Shown: piece after piece, positions 17,307-27,655 of the stretch
Layout of the letters: the number at the start of each line of letters is the position of its first letter
Numbering within the stretch: position 1 is the stretch's first letter
Assembly: GCA_029252685.1 (NCBI GenBank)
Contig: JAQXAY010000126.1
Location: forward strand, 1 to 37,124
Length of the DNA: 37,124 nucleotides
DNA from: Saprospiraceae bacterium
GTDB lineage: Bacteria > Bacteroidota > Bacteroidia > Chitinophagales > Saprospiraceae
Direction of reading: 5' to 3'
The notes under the pieces: generated by a model
Seen by the model: the letters and a program-made list of their open reading frames with translations, nothing else
What the model was told of the DNA's origin: nothing
Database searches by the model: none
Made by a program: the position numbers and the translations under genes

Positions 17307-20159
17307 TTACTTAAAAAGTATAAATCGTCCGAAGTACACTTGCTCTTCAGTAAGAATCTCCAGCATATATTGACCCGAAGGAAGTGCATATGCGCTTAAA
17401 TCAAGAGATCCGTTGCTAAGCTCCGAAGTATCAACAAGCTGAGTCATGCCATTGGAATATAACACACGAACTCTTAGGAATTTAGAATCTCCTAAAGACT
17501 CTTTGAAAGCTAAAATTCCTGTAGTTGGATTTGGGAAAAGTGTTAATTCACTTAAGTTTCTTTTTAATAGCTCATCAACATTATTAATATCCGCCTGACC
17601 AATGTTTACGTCTGTATACAAACGATACTCTCCTGCTTCAAAATCTAACGACATATTCACATCACTAACCTCTAAACTTTCTCCTGAAAAGTAATCATAC
17701 CAAGTTCCAGTAGAAGGAAAGTTAGCAGATATTGTTTCTCCATCCATATCGAAAGCACCTAGTATTACAACATTCACCTCATCATCAAAAAGACGAATCC
17801 TTTTTTGATTTGAGTTATAATGGTCATAGTCAAAGTCTTCTGTATGGAAGACATCATAAGTATTTCTCAATTCAAGTAAGGCCTTATTCACATCATGAAG
17901 CTTAACTCGATATTGATTATCTAAAAATTGCCAAACGATTGGCTTAGGGTCTAACTTACAACCTGTATCATTTGGATCTACTGTTCCATTTTCACAAGTA
18001 AATATCGAATAATTATAACCCAACTCACCAAACTGCCAGATCATCTTGGGACCTGGAATTGTAAGGAAGAACGTAGTTGCAAGTTCTTGTCTTCCCAAGG
18101 CTGTATTAAACTCTTTTACGTTATATCCAGAACCTGAATTACCATACTCAAGGTTTTTATACATCAGTCGCTCCTCATCATGACTTTCCATATAGCTTAC
18201 CAAGTGAGGATTAGACCAACCACGCTGTTTATACACCGCCCAGTTCAGATCATTATTATACCCCATAGTCGCTTCATTATACTGAAAGTTCATATTCCCC
18301 CACAACATAAATCCAAACTCTGATAAATTCTTTTCCTCCGAATTATCTGCAAAATGCTCTAATATTAGCAAGGAAGTAGGATCAAGCTCCCAGATCACAT
18401 TCCCCATACGCTTTAGCAGATCTATACGACTTTGGTCATAAGAACCCGCATCAAAAGGACCCCCAACATTCTGAGTAAAGCCTTTAGTCAAATCAAATCG
18501 ATAACCATCAATATGATATTCTTCAATCCAATGTTTTACAACTCTATCCACATAGTACTGAGTTCTTGAACTTTCATGATTGAAATCAGATCCAACATTA
18601 AAATTATGTGTTGGGTCAACATTGAACCAAGGGTTGTCAACAGCTGGCTTTCCCCATTCTCCAGCACTAGGATCCCAATAAAGTTGAGCGAGCGGACATT
18701 GACTGAATCCGTGATTCAAGGCTATATCTAAAAGAACTGCAATGCCCCTTTCATGACAAGCATCAACAAAGGTTTTAAACAATTCAGGACTACCATAATA
18801 TTTATCCAAGGCATAGTGAAAGGATGTATTATACCCCCAACTTAAGTTCCCCTCAAATTCAGAGATTGGCATCAATTCTATAGCATTGATACCAAGATTT
18901 TGCAAGTAATCTAGCTTAGAAATTAAAGCGTTATAATTACGCTCCTCTACAAAATCACGTATCAAAACCTCGTAAACCACTAGTTCTTCTTTAGCTGGAC
19001 GATCGTAATTATCATACGCCCAATTAAATGTTGGTTTCACAGGAAAAAAGCTAGTCACATTACCTGTTGTTTTTCCAAATGGATACTCTTTGAGGTTTGG
19101 AAAAGTTTCTTCACTGATATATTGATCGTTATATGGATCAAGAATGATCTCGCTATACGGATCAGCAATCTTCAAATCCCCATCCACATAATATTGGTAG
19201 GCATATTCTGTATCAGGATCTAAGCCTTCTACGTCAAGCCACCAAACACCATCTGGACTAAGCTTCATAAAGTAATCTTCACTAGCGACCCAGTTATTGA
19301 AATCCCCTATGACATAAACATAATCCTTGCTCGGAGCTGTGAGTGCAAATCGAACGTGATCCGCCTCAATTCTATTCAAACCAGATTCTGTTCCGTTAGG
19401 ATATGGGATAGTACTTACCGCTCCATTCACAACATAAAATATGGTATCATAAACTTCTTCCGCACCATCTGTGGCATACATTACCAATTCGTGATCTCCT
19501 GAAGTCAGTCCAATAATCGTATGATTCAGGCTTGTTGAATTCAACTCTTCTGCAACCAAGTTTCCATTATCAAACAGTTGAATATCTGCCTCCAAGGATG
19601 CATTAACCAATACCTCCATCTCTTCTCCTTGCTCGAGAATATTAGAATAGTCTGCTGGAACAGCAAAGCCAGAAATCAGCCCCTGCTGACCTGAAAAAAC
19701 AGGGACAAATATATCTGCACCATCGTCTGTTTTACCTTCCAAAGACCCTGAAGCATTTCGAAAAACTAAAGCTATTTCATTTATTTCAATGTCAGCAGGA
19801 AGGGCAGTATTATTATTATTGTTCTCTTCAGCCCATTCCAATAAGCTTGGAGAAAATGTTAGCTGCCAAATATCTGAGGTTCCAACTCTTGTCATCTCAG
19901 TTCGACTATCTGCAGTGCCCCAATTACCAGTAACATACTGCCAGGACCCTGGACCATCAGCTTCAGTAATCAGACCAACATGTGCATAAACTTTTTGCCC
20001 TTGCGGCAAACCGGCAAGCGCTCCTGTACCCAGTGCAGCGTCGTAAGTGATTGTTATTGCATCCTCAGCGGATGCGAAAGTTGGATCAGTAGTCACAATC
20101 TGACCATTAGTCAAGTTTCCTATCAGCAAAAAAACGATCAATACTAGATTAATTCTCAT
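17307..20159 (-). CDS. Multidomain GH13 alpha-amylase with CBM48 and T9SS sorting domain
   Basis: 950 residues with a signal peptide (VFLLIGNLTNGQ). After two N-terminal beta-rich modules (about 25-160 and 165-250) comes a CBM48-like starch-binding module (about 265-350: VYVIGDFNNWVASEDYFMKL). The GH13 barrel follows (about 375-770) with LDIALNHG, nucleophile Asp556 in DGYRFDLTKGF, acid/base Glu601 in LLILEHF and transition-state Asp661 in ESHDEERL. A C-terminal beta domain leads to a type A T9SS sorting domain (LTLFPNPTTG ... LPSGQYMLEI ... FILFK). It should be secreted or surface-attached through T9SS and cut starch or glycogen outside the cell. It is the last gene before the operon terminator, 11 bp after the MFS transporter gene. 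Confidence 0.95.
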   Translation of the reverse strand: MRINLVLIVFLLIGNLTNGQIVTTDPTFASAEDAITITYDAALGTGALAGLPQGQKVYAHVGLITEADGPGSWQYVTGNWGTADSRTEMTRVGTSDIWQLTFSPSLLEWAEENNNNNTALPADIEINEIALVFRNASGSLEGKTDDGADIFVPVFSGQQGLISGFAVPADYSNILEQGEEMEVLVNASLEADIQLFDNGNLVAEELNSTSLNHTIIGLTSGDHELVMYATDGAEEVYDTIFYVVNGAVSTIPYPNGTESGLNRIEADHVRFALTAPSKDYVYVIGDFNNWVASEDYFMKLSPDGVWWLDVEGLDPDTEYAYQYYVDGDLKIADPYSEIILDPYNDQYISEETFPNLKEYPFGKTTGNVTSFFPVKPTFNWAYDNYDRPAKEELVVYEVLIRDFVEERNYNALISKLDYLQNLGINAIELMPISEFEGNLSWGYNTSFHYALDKYYGSPELFKTFVDACHERGIAVLLDIALNHGFSQCPLAQLYWDPSAGEWGKPAVDNPWFNVDPTHNFNVGSDFNHESSRTQYYVDRVVKHWIEEYHIDGYRFDLTKGFTQNVGGPFDAGSYDQSRIDLLKRMGNVIWELDPTSLLILEHFADNSEEKNLSEFGFMLWGNMNFQYNEATMGYNNDLNWAVYKQRGWSNPHLVSYMESHDEERLMYKNLEYGNSGSGYNVKEFNTALGRQELATTFFLTIPGPKMIWQFGELGYNYSIFTCENGTVDPNDTGCKLDPKPIVWQFLDNQYRVKLHDVNKALLELRNTYDVFHTEDFDYDHYNSNQKRIRLFDDEVNVVILGAFDMDGETISANFPSTGTWYDYFSGESLEVSDVNMSLDFEAGEYRLYTDVNIGQADINNVDELLKRNLSELTLFPNPTTGILAFKESLGDSKFLRVRVLYSNGMTQLVDTSELSNGSLDLSAYALPSGQYMLEILTEEQVYFGRFILFK

Positions 20160-20170
20160 GTTCTATATAT

Positions 20171-21532
20171 TTAGCGAATAGATTCTTTTTCTGTAATCAA
20201 TAAGTTACATAAACCTGCTATAATTAAGCAAGTACCTGCCAATAACATGGTTGAAATAGTCTGATCTCCAAAGATCAGGTAACTTACATTTACCCCTCCC
20301 ACAGCAGCTAGGATTTGGGGAATAACAATAAACATATTGAAAATACCCATGTAGACACCCATCTTTTTTTCATCGATTGAAGAGGATAACATAGCGTATG
20401 GCATAGACAATATTGACCCCCATGAAAAACCAATCAACGCAAAACACAGATTAAGGTATTGGTAATCTGGGATGAAAAACATCAATATAAAACCTAGCCC
20501 ACCAAGAATCAAGGAGACTAAGTGCACCAACTTCCTGTTTATGCGGACTTTGGCAGTAATGAATGTTAGTATGAATGCAAATAGCATAGACGAGAGTCCA
20601 TAAACCCCCATATAACTACCCACTAAGTTTGCAGATTCATTATATGCTGTCAGTGCTTGTTGAAACATAGCAGTTCCTGCTTCAGGAAAAGGAGTTTGAA
20701 AAACATGTTCCGTCAGAGCTGGTGTTGCCATTGACCACATAGTAAAGAATGCAAACCAGCTAAAAAACTGCACCAAGCCAAGTTTTTGCATAACCTTTGG
20801 CATGCCGAGCACATTGTTTATGATCTCTTTTGCTCCATCAAAAAATCCAGCTTTAGCCTTTTCTGCTTCAAAGGCTTCTAGGTCTTCTGGTGGATACTCA
20901 TCTGTGGTAAAGATAGTAACCAATATAGAAGCAATGAAAATAACAGCTCCTATACCAAAAGCAATCTTCACATCACTGGGAATAACACCTGCGACTGATT
21001 CTTCAACTATCCCCATACGGTCCATTACGCTTTTGACCATAAAAGGAAGTTTACTTGCTACCCATGTTCCTATACCGATGATTAATGTCTGGATAACGAA
21101 GCCATACGATCGTTGCTCCTCTGGTAATTTATCTGCGACAAGTGCTCTAAATGGTTCCATAGAGATATTTATGGAAGCATCTAAGACCCAAAGCGAACCT
21201 ACTGCCATCCACAATGTGGAAGAGTAAGGCGCAAAGAAAAGCGTAACCGATGCCAACACTGCCCCTACTAAGAAAAAGGGCCTTCTCCTACCAAGCCGCG
21301 GATGCCAAGTCCTATCACTCATATAGCCAATAATCGGCTGTACAATAAGTCCCGTCAAAGGCGCAGCAATCCAAAGCATTGGAATATCATCTTTTGCTGC
21401 ACCAAGGGTCTGAAAGATCCTTGACATATGACCTCCCTGAAGTGCAAATCCGAACTGGATTCCTAAGAACCCGAAGCTCATATTCCAGATTTGCCAAAAG
21501 GTGAGTTGTTTTTTAGAATATCCTGAATTCAT
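20171..21532 (-). CDS. MFS sugar transporter (maltose/sucrose, SLC45/GPH-like)
   Basis: 453 residues with about 12 hydrophobic membrane segments. The N-terminus FWQIWNMSFGFLGIQFGFALQ and the loop SDRTWHPRLGRRRPFF (the MFS loop 2-3 motif with the R-rich end) are typical of the SLC45-like sucrose/maltose permeases found next to maltose phosphorylase genes in Bacteroidota. Its place between GH13 genes and in one operon with GH65 and pgmB indicates uptake of maltose or short malto-oligosaccharides across the inner membrane, probably with protons. Starts at ATG 21532, 20 bp after the upstream GH13 stop. Specificity is inferred from context. Confidence 0.9.
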   Translation of the reverse strand: MNSGYSKKQLTFWQIWNMSFGFLGIQFGFALQGGHMSRIFQTLGAAKDDIPMLWIAAPLTGLIVQPIIGYMSDRTWHPRLGRRRPFFLVGAVLASVTLFFAPYSSTLWMAVGSLWVLDASINISMEPFRALVADKLPEEQRSYGFVIQTLIIGIGTWVASKLPFMVKSVMDRMGIVEESVAGVIPSDVKIAFGIGAVIFIASILVTIFTTDEYPPEDLEAFEAEKAKAGFFDGAKEIINNVLGMPKVMQKLGLVQFFSWFAFFTMWSMATPALTEHVFQTPFPEAGTAMFQQALTAYNESANLVGSYMGVYGLSSMLFAFILTFITAKVRINRKLVHLVSLILGGLGFILMFFIPDYQYLNLCFALIGFSWGSILSMPYAMLSSSIDEKKMGVYMGIFNMFIVIPQILAAVGGVNVSYLIFGDQTISTMLLAGTCLIIAGLCNLLITEKESIR

Positions 21533-21552
21533 AATTTTTATGTTTGGTGGAG

Positions 21553-22956
21553 TTACATAGAAGCTTTTTGCTCAAAGACTTTATAGCCATAAGGAGCAAG
21601 ATCAATCTGCTGACCAGCGCCAGCTTCTTGGGTAAATATCTCTCTCATACCATCCACAGACTCTGTAAGGTCTGCAGTTTGTTCCGAATCACTAAAATTC
21701 AAAACAACGACCACTTTATCCCCATCCTTTTCCCGTTTAAATGCATATACGGTCTCGGATTCATTTAATCGAACTGGCTGACCACCATAAATTCCATTCC
21801 AAAGTGCTTTGTTATCTCTATGAACTGTTAGCAAAGTCTTGTAGAAGGATTCGTATTTAAAATCACCGAATTCAATATCATCTTTATCAAAAAAAGCAAG
21901 ACGTTTTTCCAAGGGTTCTTCTTGACCTGAATAAATCAATGGCATTCCTGTAAGCGTACCTGTAAGTACTGCAAAGGTCTGGTGTGCATCACCATAGCGT
22001 TCAAATTCTGTTCCATTCCATGAATTCTCATCATGGTTGGTCGTAAAGCTCATCTGAAAACCTTTGTTAAATTTCTCTGCGTTCTCAAGTAGGTATTTGT
22101 CTATTGCATTGACATCCTCAACTCCTTTGCCAATTTCATTGGTAAGGTGCATAAAAGACCAAGGATAACTCATATGGAAGTTTCCAGAATTCCTATGTGG
22201 TGGATGTTCTGCTTCTGCAAGCATGAATACAGGCTTTATTGCGCGCATCCTAGACACTGCAGAATCCCAATAATCATCAGGAACTTCAAAGGCAACATCA
22301 CAGCGATATCCATCTACATCATATTCTGTGATCCAATATTCCAAAGCCTGAGTCATTTCCTCACGCATATCCATATTACCAAAATCAAGTTCCGCAACAT
22401 CATACCAATCCGTCGGCTCACCATTCATAAAAGGATGAGTAATAGTATCTGCAACATGCGTAAAATATTCCGGATGATCCTCGATCCATACATGATCCCA
22501 ACCTGTATGATTCGGTACCCAGTCTAGGATGACTTTCATATCTAGGGTATGAATCTTATCAACCAGATTTTTGAAATCCTCAGCAGTTCCAAACTCTGGA
22601 TTTACAGCTGTATAATCTGAAACTGCATAATACGAACCCAAACTACCTTTTTTCTTGGTCGTCGATATTGGATAAATAGGCATCAACCACAACATTTTCA
22701 CGCCCATATTATTCAATCGATCTAAATGCTCTGCAAATGCATTGAACGTTCCCTCTGGAGTATATTGTCTAATATTTACTTCATAGATATTTGCATTTAC
22801 AGCCCATGCAGGCATCAAATCCGCTCCAACTGTTTCTTCTGCAATTACTGCAGCATCTAGAACAGCTTTTTCTTCTGTATTTTTCTCTTGGCAAGCCACT
22901 GAAAAAAGAACTAAGCTTGTAGCTAAAAGGCCAAATAGTGCTTGTTTACGTATCAT
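21553..22956 (-). CDS. GH13 alpha-amylase family lipoprotein
   Basis: 467 residues. The signal ends VLFSVAC and the mature N-terminus is QEKNTEEK, a Lys/Glu-rich start resembling Bacteroidota surface-lipoprotein export signals. It is a compact GH13 barrel without a carbohydrate-binding module: VNANIYEVNIRQYTPEGTF, ILDWVPNHTGWDH, nucleophile Asp220 in DGYRCDVAF, acid/base Glu248 in MLAEAEH and Asp309 in TTNHDENSW. A short C-terminal beta domain follows (VVVVLNFSDSEQTADL). It should hydrolyse alpha-1,4-glucans or malto-oligosaccharides at the cell envelope. It is 7 bp from the upstream GH13 gene. Compact GH13 lipoproteins of this kind recur in Bacteroidota maltose operons; its exact product profile is unknown. 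Confidence 0.93.
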   Translation of the reverse strand: MIRKQALFGLLATSLVLFSVACQEKNTEEKAVLDAAVIAEETVGADLMPAWAVNANIYEVNIRQYTPEGTFNAFAEHLDRLNNMGVKMLWLMPIYPISTTKKKGSLGSYYAVSDYTAVNPEFGTAEDFKNLVDKIHTLDMKVILDWVPNHTGWDHVWIEDHPEYFTHVADTITHPFMNGEPTDWYDVAELDFGNMDMREEMTQALEYWITEYDVDGYRCDVAFEVPDDYWDSAVSRMRAIKPVFMLAEAEHPPHRNSGNFHMSYPWSFMHLTNEIGKGVEDVNAIDKYLLENAEKFNKGFQMSFTTNHDENSWNGTEFERYGDAHQTFAVLTGTLTGMPLIYSGQEEPLEKRLAFFDKDDIEFGDFKYESFYKTLLTVHRDNKALWNGIYGGQPVRLNESETVYAFKREKDGDKVVVVLNFSDSEQTADLTESVDGMREIFTQEAGAGQQIDLAPYGYKVFEQKASM

Positions 22957-22963
22957 TTATAGC

Positions 22964-25324
22964 TTATTTTGATTGAATGATCTCAAAGGACCAGGGTTCT
23001 AAGGAAAGTGTTACCTGTGCTTCATTTTGAATCAACTTTTCACCTGCACTAATCTGTCGAACAAAGGTCATCGATCTCGTATTATTATCAGTCTTTATTG
23101 AAAAGGTTTTCGAGGAAACCCCTTTATTGAAAATGCAATAAGAAATCTCATCGAAATACCGTCGTTCCAGAATTATATAATCGTCTCCAGAATCTACAAT
23201 TCTTGTATCCCCATAAATCAGTGACATAGAATTCCTCCTAAGATTCACCATTTTAGAAGTCATAGCTTTTGTCTCCAATTGCTTTTGGTCGAGCTCATCG
23301 AAGATCATCATATCTCGATTGTCGGGATCATTAGCCCCGGGTATTCCAATCTCATCACCATAGAATATTGTTGGCACACCTGGTATGGAAAGATAGAATG
23401 CAGTCATCAATTGCAGCTTTCTATATGCTATAGGGTCTCCCACTCCAACCTCACGCTCAAAGCCTGCCGCTCTTGGGTCTTCGTCCATCCTCAAAGCTCC
23501 TCCGGCATATGAAATAAAGCGGGCCTGATCGTGATTCCCAGTCATATATCCCATTGTATTATGATGGCCGTAATAACTTAAAGATTGCTCCAGAGCATCT
23601 GCAACAACTTGCATGGAAGGCTCTTGAAGGGCGAAAGAAGAACGACTGTCAAAATATAAATTGAAATCAAACTGCGAATCTAAAAGCCCAGAACCTATAT
23701 AACTATTCACCAAATCTCTACTTCCATAGGTTTCTCCAATTTGATATACCTTTTTACCTTTGGAAACACGATCCTCTTTTAATCGTCTTGTCAGCTTACG
23801 CCAAAAATCTAATGGTATATGCTTTGTTGCGTCATGCCTAAATCCATCAAGGTCAAATTTTTGAATCCAATACATGGTAGAGTCCACCTGCAAATCAACA
23901 ACTTGAGGATTCTCTAAATCCAATGAAGGCAAAAACTCATCGAACCAAGTCGTCAACCTTTGCTCATCCCAAAGTCGGAGGTTTCTTCTTCCATCTTCAA
24001 GCATAAAACCAGTAGCATAGCTTGGATTATTCTTAATTATAGGATGTTGCTCATGAACATGATTGCATACATAATCTAGTAAAATTGCAATGTCATTTTT
24101 ATGCGCTACCCGAATGAGTTCATACATCTCTTCATCCGTTCCGAAGCGATGGTCTATTTTACTGGAAGAAATAGGCCAATACCCATGATAGCCCGAATAA
24201 AAATTTTGTGGCTCTATATATTCCTGAAAGGCTCCTACAGGATTTTGTGTGATTGGCGACAGCCAAATACTATTAATCCCTAAATCATTAAAATATCCTG
24301 AACGAATCTTTTCGGTAATACCTGCAATATCTCCGCCTTGATAATTTGCCTTATCATATAAACGTGGATCATCCAAAGGTTCGTCATTGGATGGATTTCC
24401 ATTATAAAATCGATCTACAAGCGTAAAATACATGACTTGGGCTTCGTAATCCGTCAAACCAAGAGCCTCTGGATCTCTAAGTATCTTCCCGTCATGGACT
24501 GGCACCATGATATCGTTAGAAAGTCCTGATTTGTTCTTAGCAAACACCCTAAGCTTCGTCTTTCCATGAACAGTTGGAAGTTTTACGCTCAATATTGAAT
24601 CTTCTACTTCATAGTCAAGGAATAAGTTATCTAGATAAGGAAAGTATTCCAATCCTTCTTGACTTCCGCTAACATTTATGAATACATTAGCCCCTGCATA
24701 GTGACTTGTTTGTAAAACTGGATAATCGGCTAGTTCGACCTTTGAAGGTCTAAGATCCAATAAACTATTAACCCCTCCAGAACCATTATCCGCCTGAAGT
24801 TCATTAGTAGGATCTAATAATTCTTTTCCATCCGTGACGAAAAGATATTGAAATGCATTAGGGTTCAAAAGAAACTCAAAATTCCAGTTTCCATCCTCAA
24901 GGCTCCCTTCTACAAGATTCCAATTGGTCATCTCCCCTTTGAGCTTGACTACTGAATAATTATCATCCGCCAAACTCAATCGCACTGGTTTTTTTATAGA
25001 ACCAATACTAAGTACATCCATGCTTCCACCAACTGTCTCAAATCTTATGTTGAACAACTGACCTCTAGTATTCTTGCTATAAATCAAAAGGCTATCCTTT
25101 TGATCTGAAAATTCAAAGGTCCATCCTTCTGGTAGATTCACACCCAAAACATCTGCTTTATCAAGAAAGTAATCTTCTAATATTACCACAGTAGTATCTG
25201 AAGACTCCAGCTTCACAGGACTTGCAATCCCAAGATCACTGGAAACATTTACCGGATCTCCTTCACAGGAAAAAAGGATAAAAAACAGAATAGGGCTAAT
25301 CAACTTGAAGGACTTCTTAAGCAT
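22964..25324 (-). CDS. GH13 neopullulanase/cyclomaltodextrinase-like (SusA-like) lipoprotein
   Basis: 786 residues from ATG 25324, a start that overlaps the GH65 stop by 8 bp; a TTG two codons upstream is in frame. Lipoprotein signal FFILFSC followed by EGDP. N-terminal beta-sandwich modules (about 25-290), including a region resembling a starch-binding or isoamylase-type module (VVKLKGEMTNWNLVEGSLED), precede the GH13 barrel: MYFTLVDRFYNGNPSND, YQGGDIAGI, LLDYVCNHVHEQHP, nucleophile Asp498 in DGFRHDATKHIP, acid/base Glu531 in YQIGETYGS and Asp599 in TGNHDQARF. The NPSND and GGDIAGI motifs fit the neopullulanase/cyclomaltodextrinase group, which hydrolyses malto-oligosaccharides, cyclodextrins and pullulan. 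Membrane-anchored, probably facing the periplasm or the surface. Confidence 0.92.
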   Translation of the reverse strand: MLKKSFKLISPILFFILFSCEGDPVNVSSDLGIASPVKLESSDTTVVILEDYFLDKADVLGVNLPEGWTFEFSDQKDSLLIYSKNTRGQLFNIRFETVGGSMDVLSIGSIKKPVRLSLADDNYSVVKLKGEMTNWNLVEGSLEDGNWNFEFLLNPNAFQYLFVTDGKELLDPTNELQADNGSGGVNSLLDLRPSKVELADYPVLQTSHYAGANVFINVSGSQEGLEYFPYLDNLFLDYEVEDSILSVKLPTVHGKTKLRVFAKNKSGLSNDIMVPVHDGKILRDPEALGLTDYEAQVMYFTLVDRFYNGNPSNDEPLDDPRLYDKANYQGGDIAGITEKIRSGYFNDLGINSIWLSPITQNPVGAFQEYIEPQNFYSGYHGYWPISSSKIDHRFGTDEEMYELIRVAHKNDIAILLDYVCNHVHEQHPIIKNNPSYATGFMLEDGRRNLRLWDEQRLTTWFDEFLPSLDLENPQVVDLQVDSTMYWIQKFDLDGFRHDATKHIPLDFWRKLTRRLKEDRVSKGKKVYQIGETYGSRDLVNSYIGSGLLDSQFDFNLYFDSRSSFALQEPSMQVVADALEQSLSYYGHHNTMGYMTGNHDQARFISYAGGALRMDEDPRAAGFEREVGVGDPIAYRKLQLMTAFYLSIPGVPTIFYGDEIGIPGANDPDNRDMMIFDELDQKQLETKAMTSKMVNLRRNSMSLIYGDTRIVDSGDDYIILERRYFDEISYCIFNKGVSSKTFSIKTDNNTRSMTFVRQISAGEKLIQNEAQVTLSLEPWSFEIIQSK

Positions 25325-27641
25325 TTTCAAAGGATTTTAGTTTGAAAGTATAGTCTAGACCTGCCCCAACATTTACTTGTTCACCATTAGCGAAGAACTC
25401 TAATTTCTGCGCAGATGAATTATGTACCACACAGGTATCAGCCTCTACTTTTATAGTAACCAAAGCACCATTGTGTAGTAATTTATAAGCAAATGATTTC
25501 CAATTTGCAGGTAACATAGGATTTAGATGTAGGCGAGCATCTTTCATTCGCATACCACCGAATCCCTTCACTACAGATATCCATGTCCCAGCCATACTAG
25601 TAATATGGAGTCCATCTTCTGTATCATTATTATAATCATCCAGATCCAATCTGGCTGTTCTCAAATACATTTCGTAGGCCTTTTCCTCTTTGTTTAGCTT
25701 TGCAGCCAGTATTGCATGTACACAAGGGGACAGTGATGATTCATGAACTGTCATTGGCTCATAGAAATCAAAATTGCGCTCAATATCTTCGATATTAAAA
25801 TCATCTTCAAAGAAGAACATGCCCTGTAAAACATCTGCCTGCTTGATAAAACAAGACCGAAGGATACGATCCCAAGACCAGTTCTGGCAAAGTGGATAAT
25901 CATTCCCACCAAGAGAAGAAACAGGCCTTAAATCTTTATCTAAAAATCCTTCCTGCTGAAGGATAACATTTTTTTCTTCTGAGATTGGGTAATACATATT
26001 GTCTGAAATCTCCTGCCACTTATCCCATTCACTAAGGTCAAAATTTGTTTTCTCCAAAATTGCATTGAATTTTTCTGGATAAGCTGATTTTACATAATCC
26101 ATACTCTCCTTGCAATATCTTAGACACCAAGATGCTATATAATTGGTATACCAATTATTGTTCACATTGTTCTCGTATTCATTGGGACCTGTAACACCCA
26201 ACATTACATACTTATTTTTTGCAGCAGACCAGTTGACACGCTGCGCCCAAAATCTTGAAATAGCAATAAGCACCTCAAGGCCGTAGTCGGCTAGATACGG
26301 TTTATCGCCTGAAAAGTTTATGTAGTCATAGATACCGTAGGCTATAGCTCCGTTTCTATGAATCTCCTCAAAAGTTATCTCCCATTCATTGTGGCATTCT
26401 TCGCCATTCATTGTAACCATAGGATACAGAGCTGCACCACTATTGAAGCCTAATTTAGAAGCATTTTCAATGGCTTTATCCAAATGATTGTATCTATAAA
26501 CCAACAACTGCCTTCCAACGTCAGACCCAGCGGTAGCCATATAAAATGGCAGGCAATAAGCCTCCGTATCCCAGTAAGTAGAACCTCCATACTTTTCACC
26601 GGTAAATCCTTTTGGCCCAATATTGAAGCGCTCATCCTCTCCTGTGTAGGTTTGAGTAAGGTGAAAAATATTAAATCGAATCCCTTGCTGTGCAGATACA
26701 TCCCCTTCAATTTGGATATCCGCAAGTTCCCATCGGCTAGCCCAGGCTTCTTTCTGTGCCGATAGCAAAGCTTCATAACCTTCTGCTACAGCATTATCGA
26801 GTGCTTCGTGAACGGAATCTTCAAGATTCTCCACAGCTGCATTTAAGGAAGAGACTATTGAAGCATATTTATAGACTTGAATAGTATCCCCTTCCTTCAA
26901 TTCCAAATCGATGGAAGAAGATGCAAACTTATCTTTTAATTCTATTTGGTGGTCACCATCGAAGAGTTCTCCATTGTGTTCTACAAAAAATTGCATTGCT
27001 GAACCTACCTGAAAAGCCGTCTTTTTGGTCTCTGCAATCACTACTACTTCATTCCCAACAGCCTCTTCCTTTACAGGAACCCAAAATTTTTCTTCGTAAT
27101 TACTATCCTCGTTTTCAACATCAGAGTCCAAATATGCTGAAATACTGATATTGCCGCTGAAGTTTAATGCGGTCAAGGTATACTTTAAGGCACCGATTCT
27201 AGAATCCGCAATGCTGCAAAAGCGCTGTGCGGAAACACTGATCTTTTTACCTGATGGAAGCTCAAGTTTAAAGGAACGCTCGAGCAAACCTTCCTGCATA
27301 TTCAATATCCTTCTAAAGTCAGACACCACGCCTTTGGCAAGATCTATTTGTTCTCCATCAATCCAAAGATCCAAACCGATCCAATTCACTGCATTTAGTA
27401 CTTTCGCAAAGTATTCTGGGTATCCATTTTTCCACCAACCAACTTTAGTCTTATCTGGATAATATACTCCAGCAACGTATGAACCTTGATGTGAATCTCC
27501 TGAATAGTACTCTTCAAAGTTGGCACGTTGGCCGAACTGACCATTGCCGATACTGAAGATACTTTCACTAATCCTATTATATGCTGTATGAAATCCATGC
27601 TCCTCAATAGTCCACTCCGACTGCTCTAAATATTGTTTCAT
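25317..27641 (-). CDS. Glycoside hydrolase family 65 maltose phosphorylase-type enzyme
   Basis: 774 residues, no signal peptide, hence cytoplasmic. The order is an N-terminal beta-sandwich (about 1-270: GNGQFGQRANFEE, GVYYPDKTKVGWWKNGYPEYFAKV), an (alpha/alpha)6 barrel (about 315-680) with GGSTYWDTEAYCLPFYM and VTGPNEYENNVNNNWYTN, and a small C-terminal beta domain. Glu488 in GPNEYENN corresponds to the general acid described for GH65 phosphorylases. Length and motifs fit maltose phosphorylase, which converts maltose and phosphate to glucose and beta-glucose-1-phosphate. The adjacent pgmB (14 bp upstream) supports a beta-glucose-1-phosphate product. Trehalose or kojibiose phosphorylase cannot be excluded from motifs alone, but the GH13 neighbours favour maltose. 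Confidence 0.93.
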   Translation of the reverse strand: MKQYLEQSEWTIEEHGFHTAYNRISESIFSIGNGQFGQRANFEEYYSGDSHQGSYVAGVYYPDKTKVGWWKNGYPEYFAKVLNAVNWIGLDLWIDGEQIDLAKGVVSDFRRILNMQEGLLERSFKLELPSGKKISVSAQRFCSIADSRIGALKYTLTALNFSGNISISAYLDSDVENEDSNYEEKFWVPVKEEAVGNEVVVIAETKKTAFQVGSAMQFFVEHNGELFDGDHQIELKDKFASSSIDLELKEGDTIQVYKYASIVSSLNAAVENLEDSVHEALDNAVAEGYEALLSAQKEAWASRWELADIQIEGDVSAQQGIRFNIFHLTQTYTGEDERFNIGPKGFTGEKYGGSTYWDTEAYCLPFYMATAGSDVGRQLLVYRYNHLDKAIENASKLGFNSGAALYPMVTMNGEECHNEWEITFEEIHRNGAIAYGIYDYINFSGDKPYLADYGLEVLIAISRFWAQRVNWSAAKNKYVMLGVTGPNEYENNVNNNWYTNYIASWCLRYCKESMDYVKSAYPEKFNAILEKTNFDLSEWDKWQEISDNMYYPISEEKNVILQQEGFLDKDLRPVSSLGGNDYPLCQNWSWDRILRSCFIKQADVLQGMFFFEDDFNIEDIERNFDFYEPMTVHESSLSPCVHAILAAKLNKEEKAYEMYLRTARLDLDDYNNDTEDGLHITSMAGTWISVVKGFGGMRMKDARLHLNPMLPANWKSFAYKLLHNGALVTIKVEADTCVVHNSSAQKLEFFANGEQVNVGAGLDYTFKLKSFENA

Positions 27642-27655
27642 TATTTATCTATCCT

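Noticed and set aside
20802-21227. 141-codon plus-strand frame opposite the MFS transporter
   Set aside because: It lies wholly antisense to a well-supported transporter gene and shows no family motif, so it is a shadow frame.
22147-22527. 126-codon plus-strand frame rich in His, Ile and Met
   Set aside because: It is antisense to the GH13 catalytic core; the composition reflects the complementary strand.
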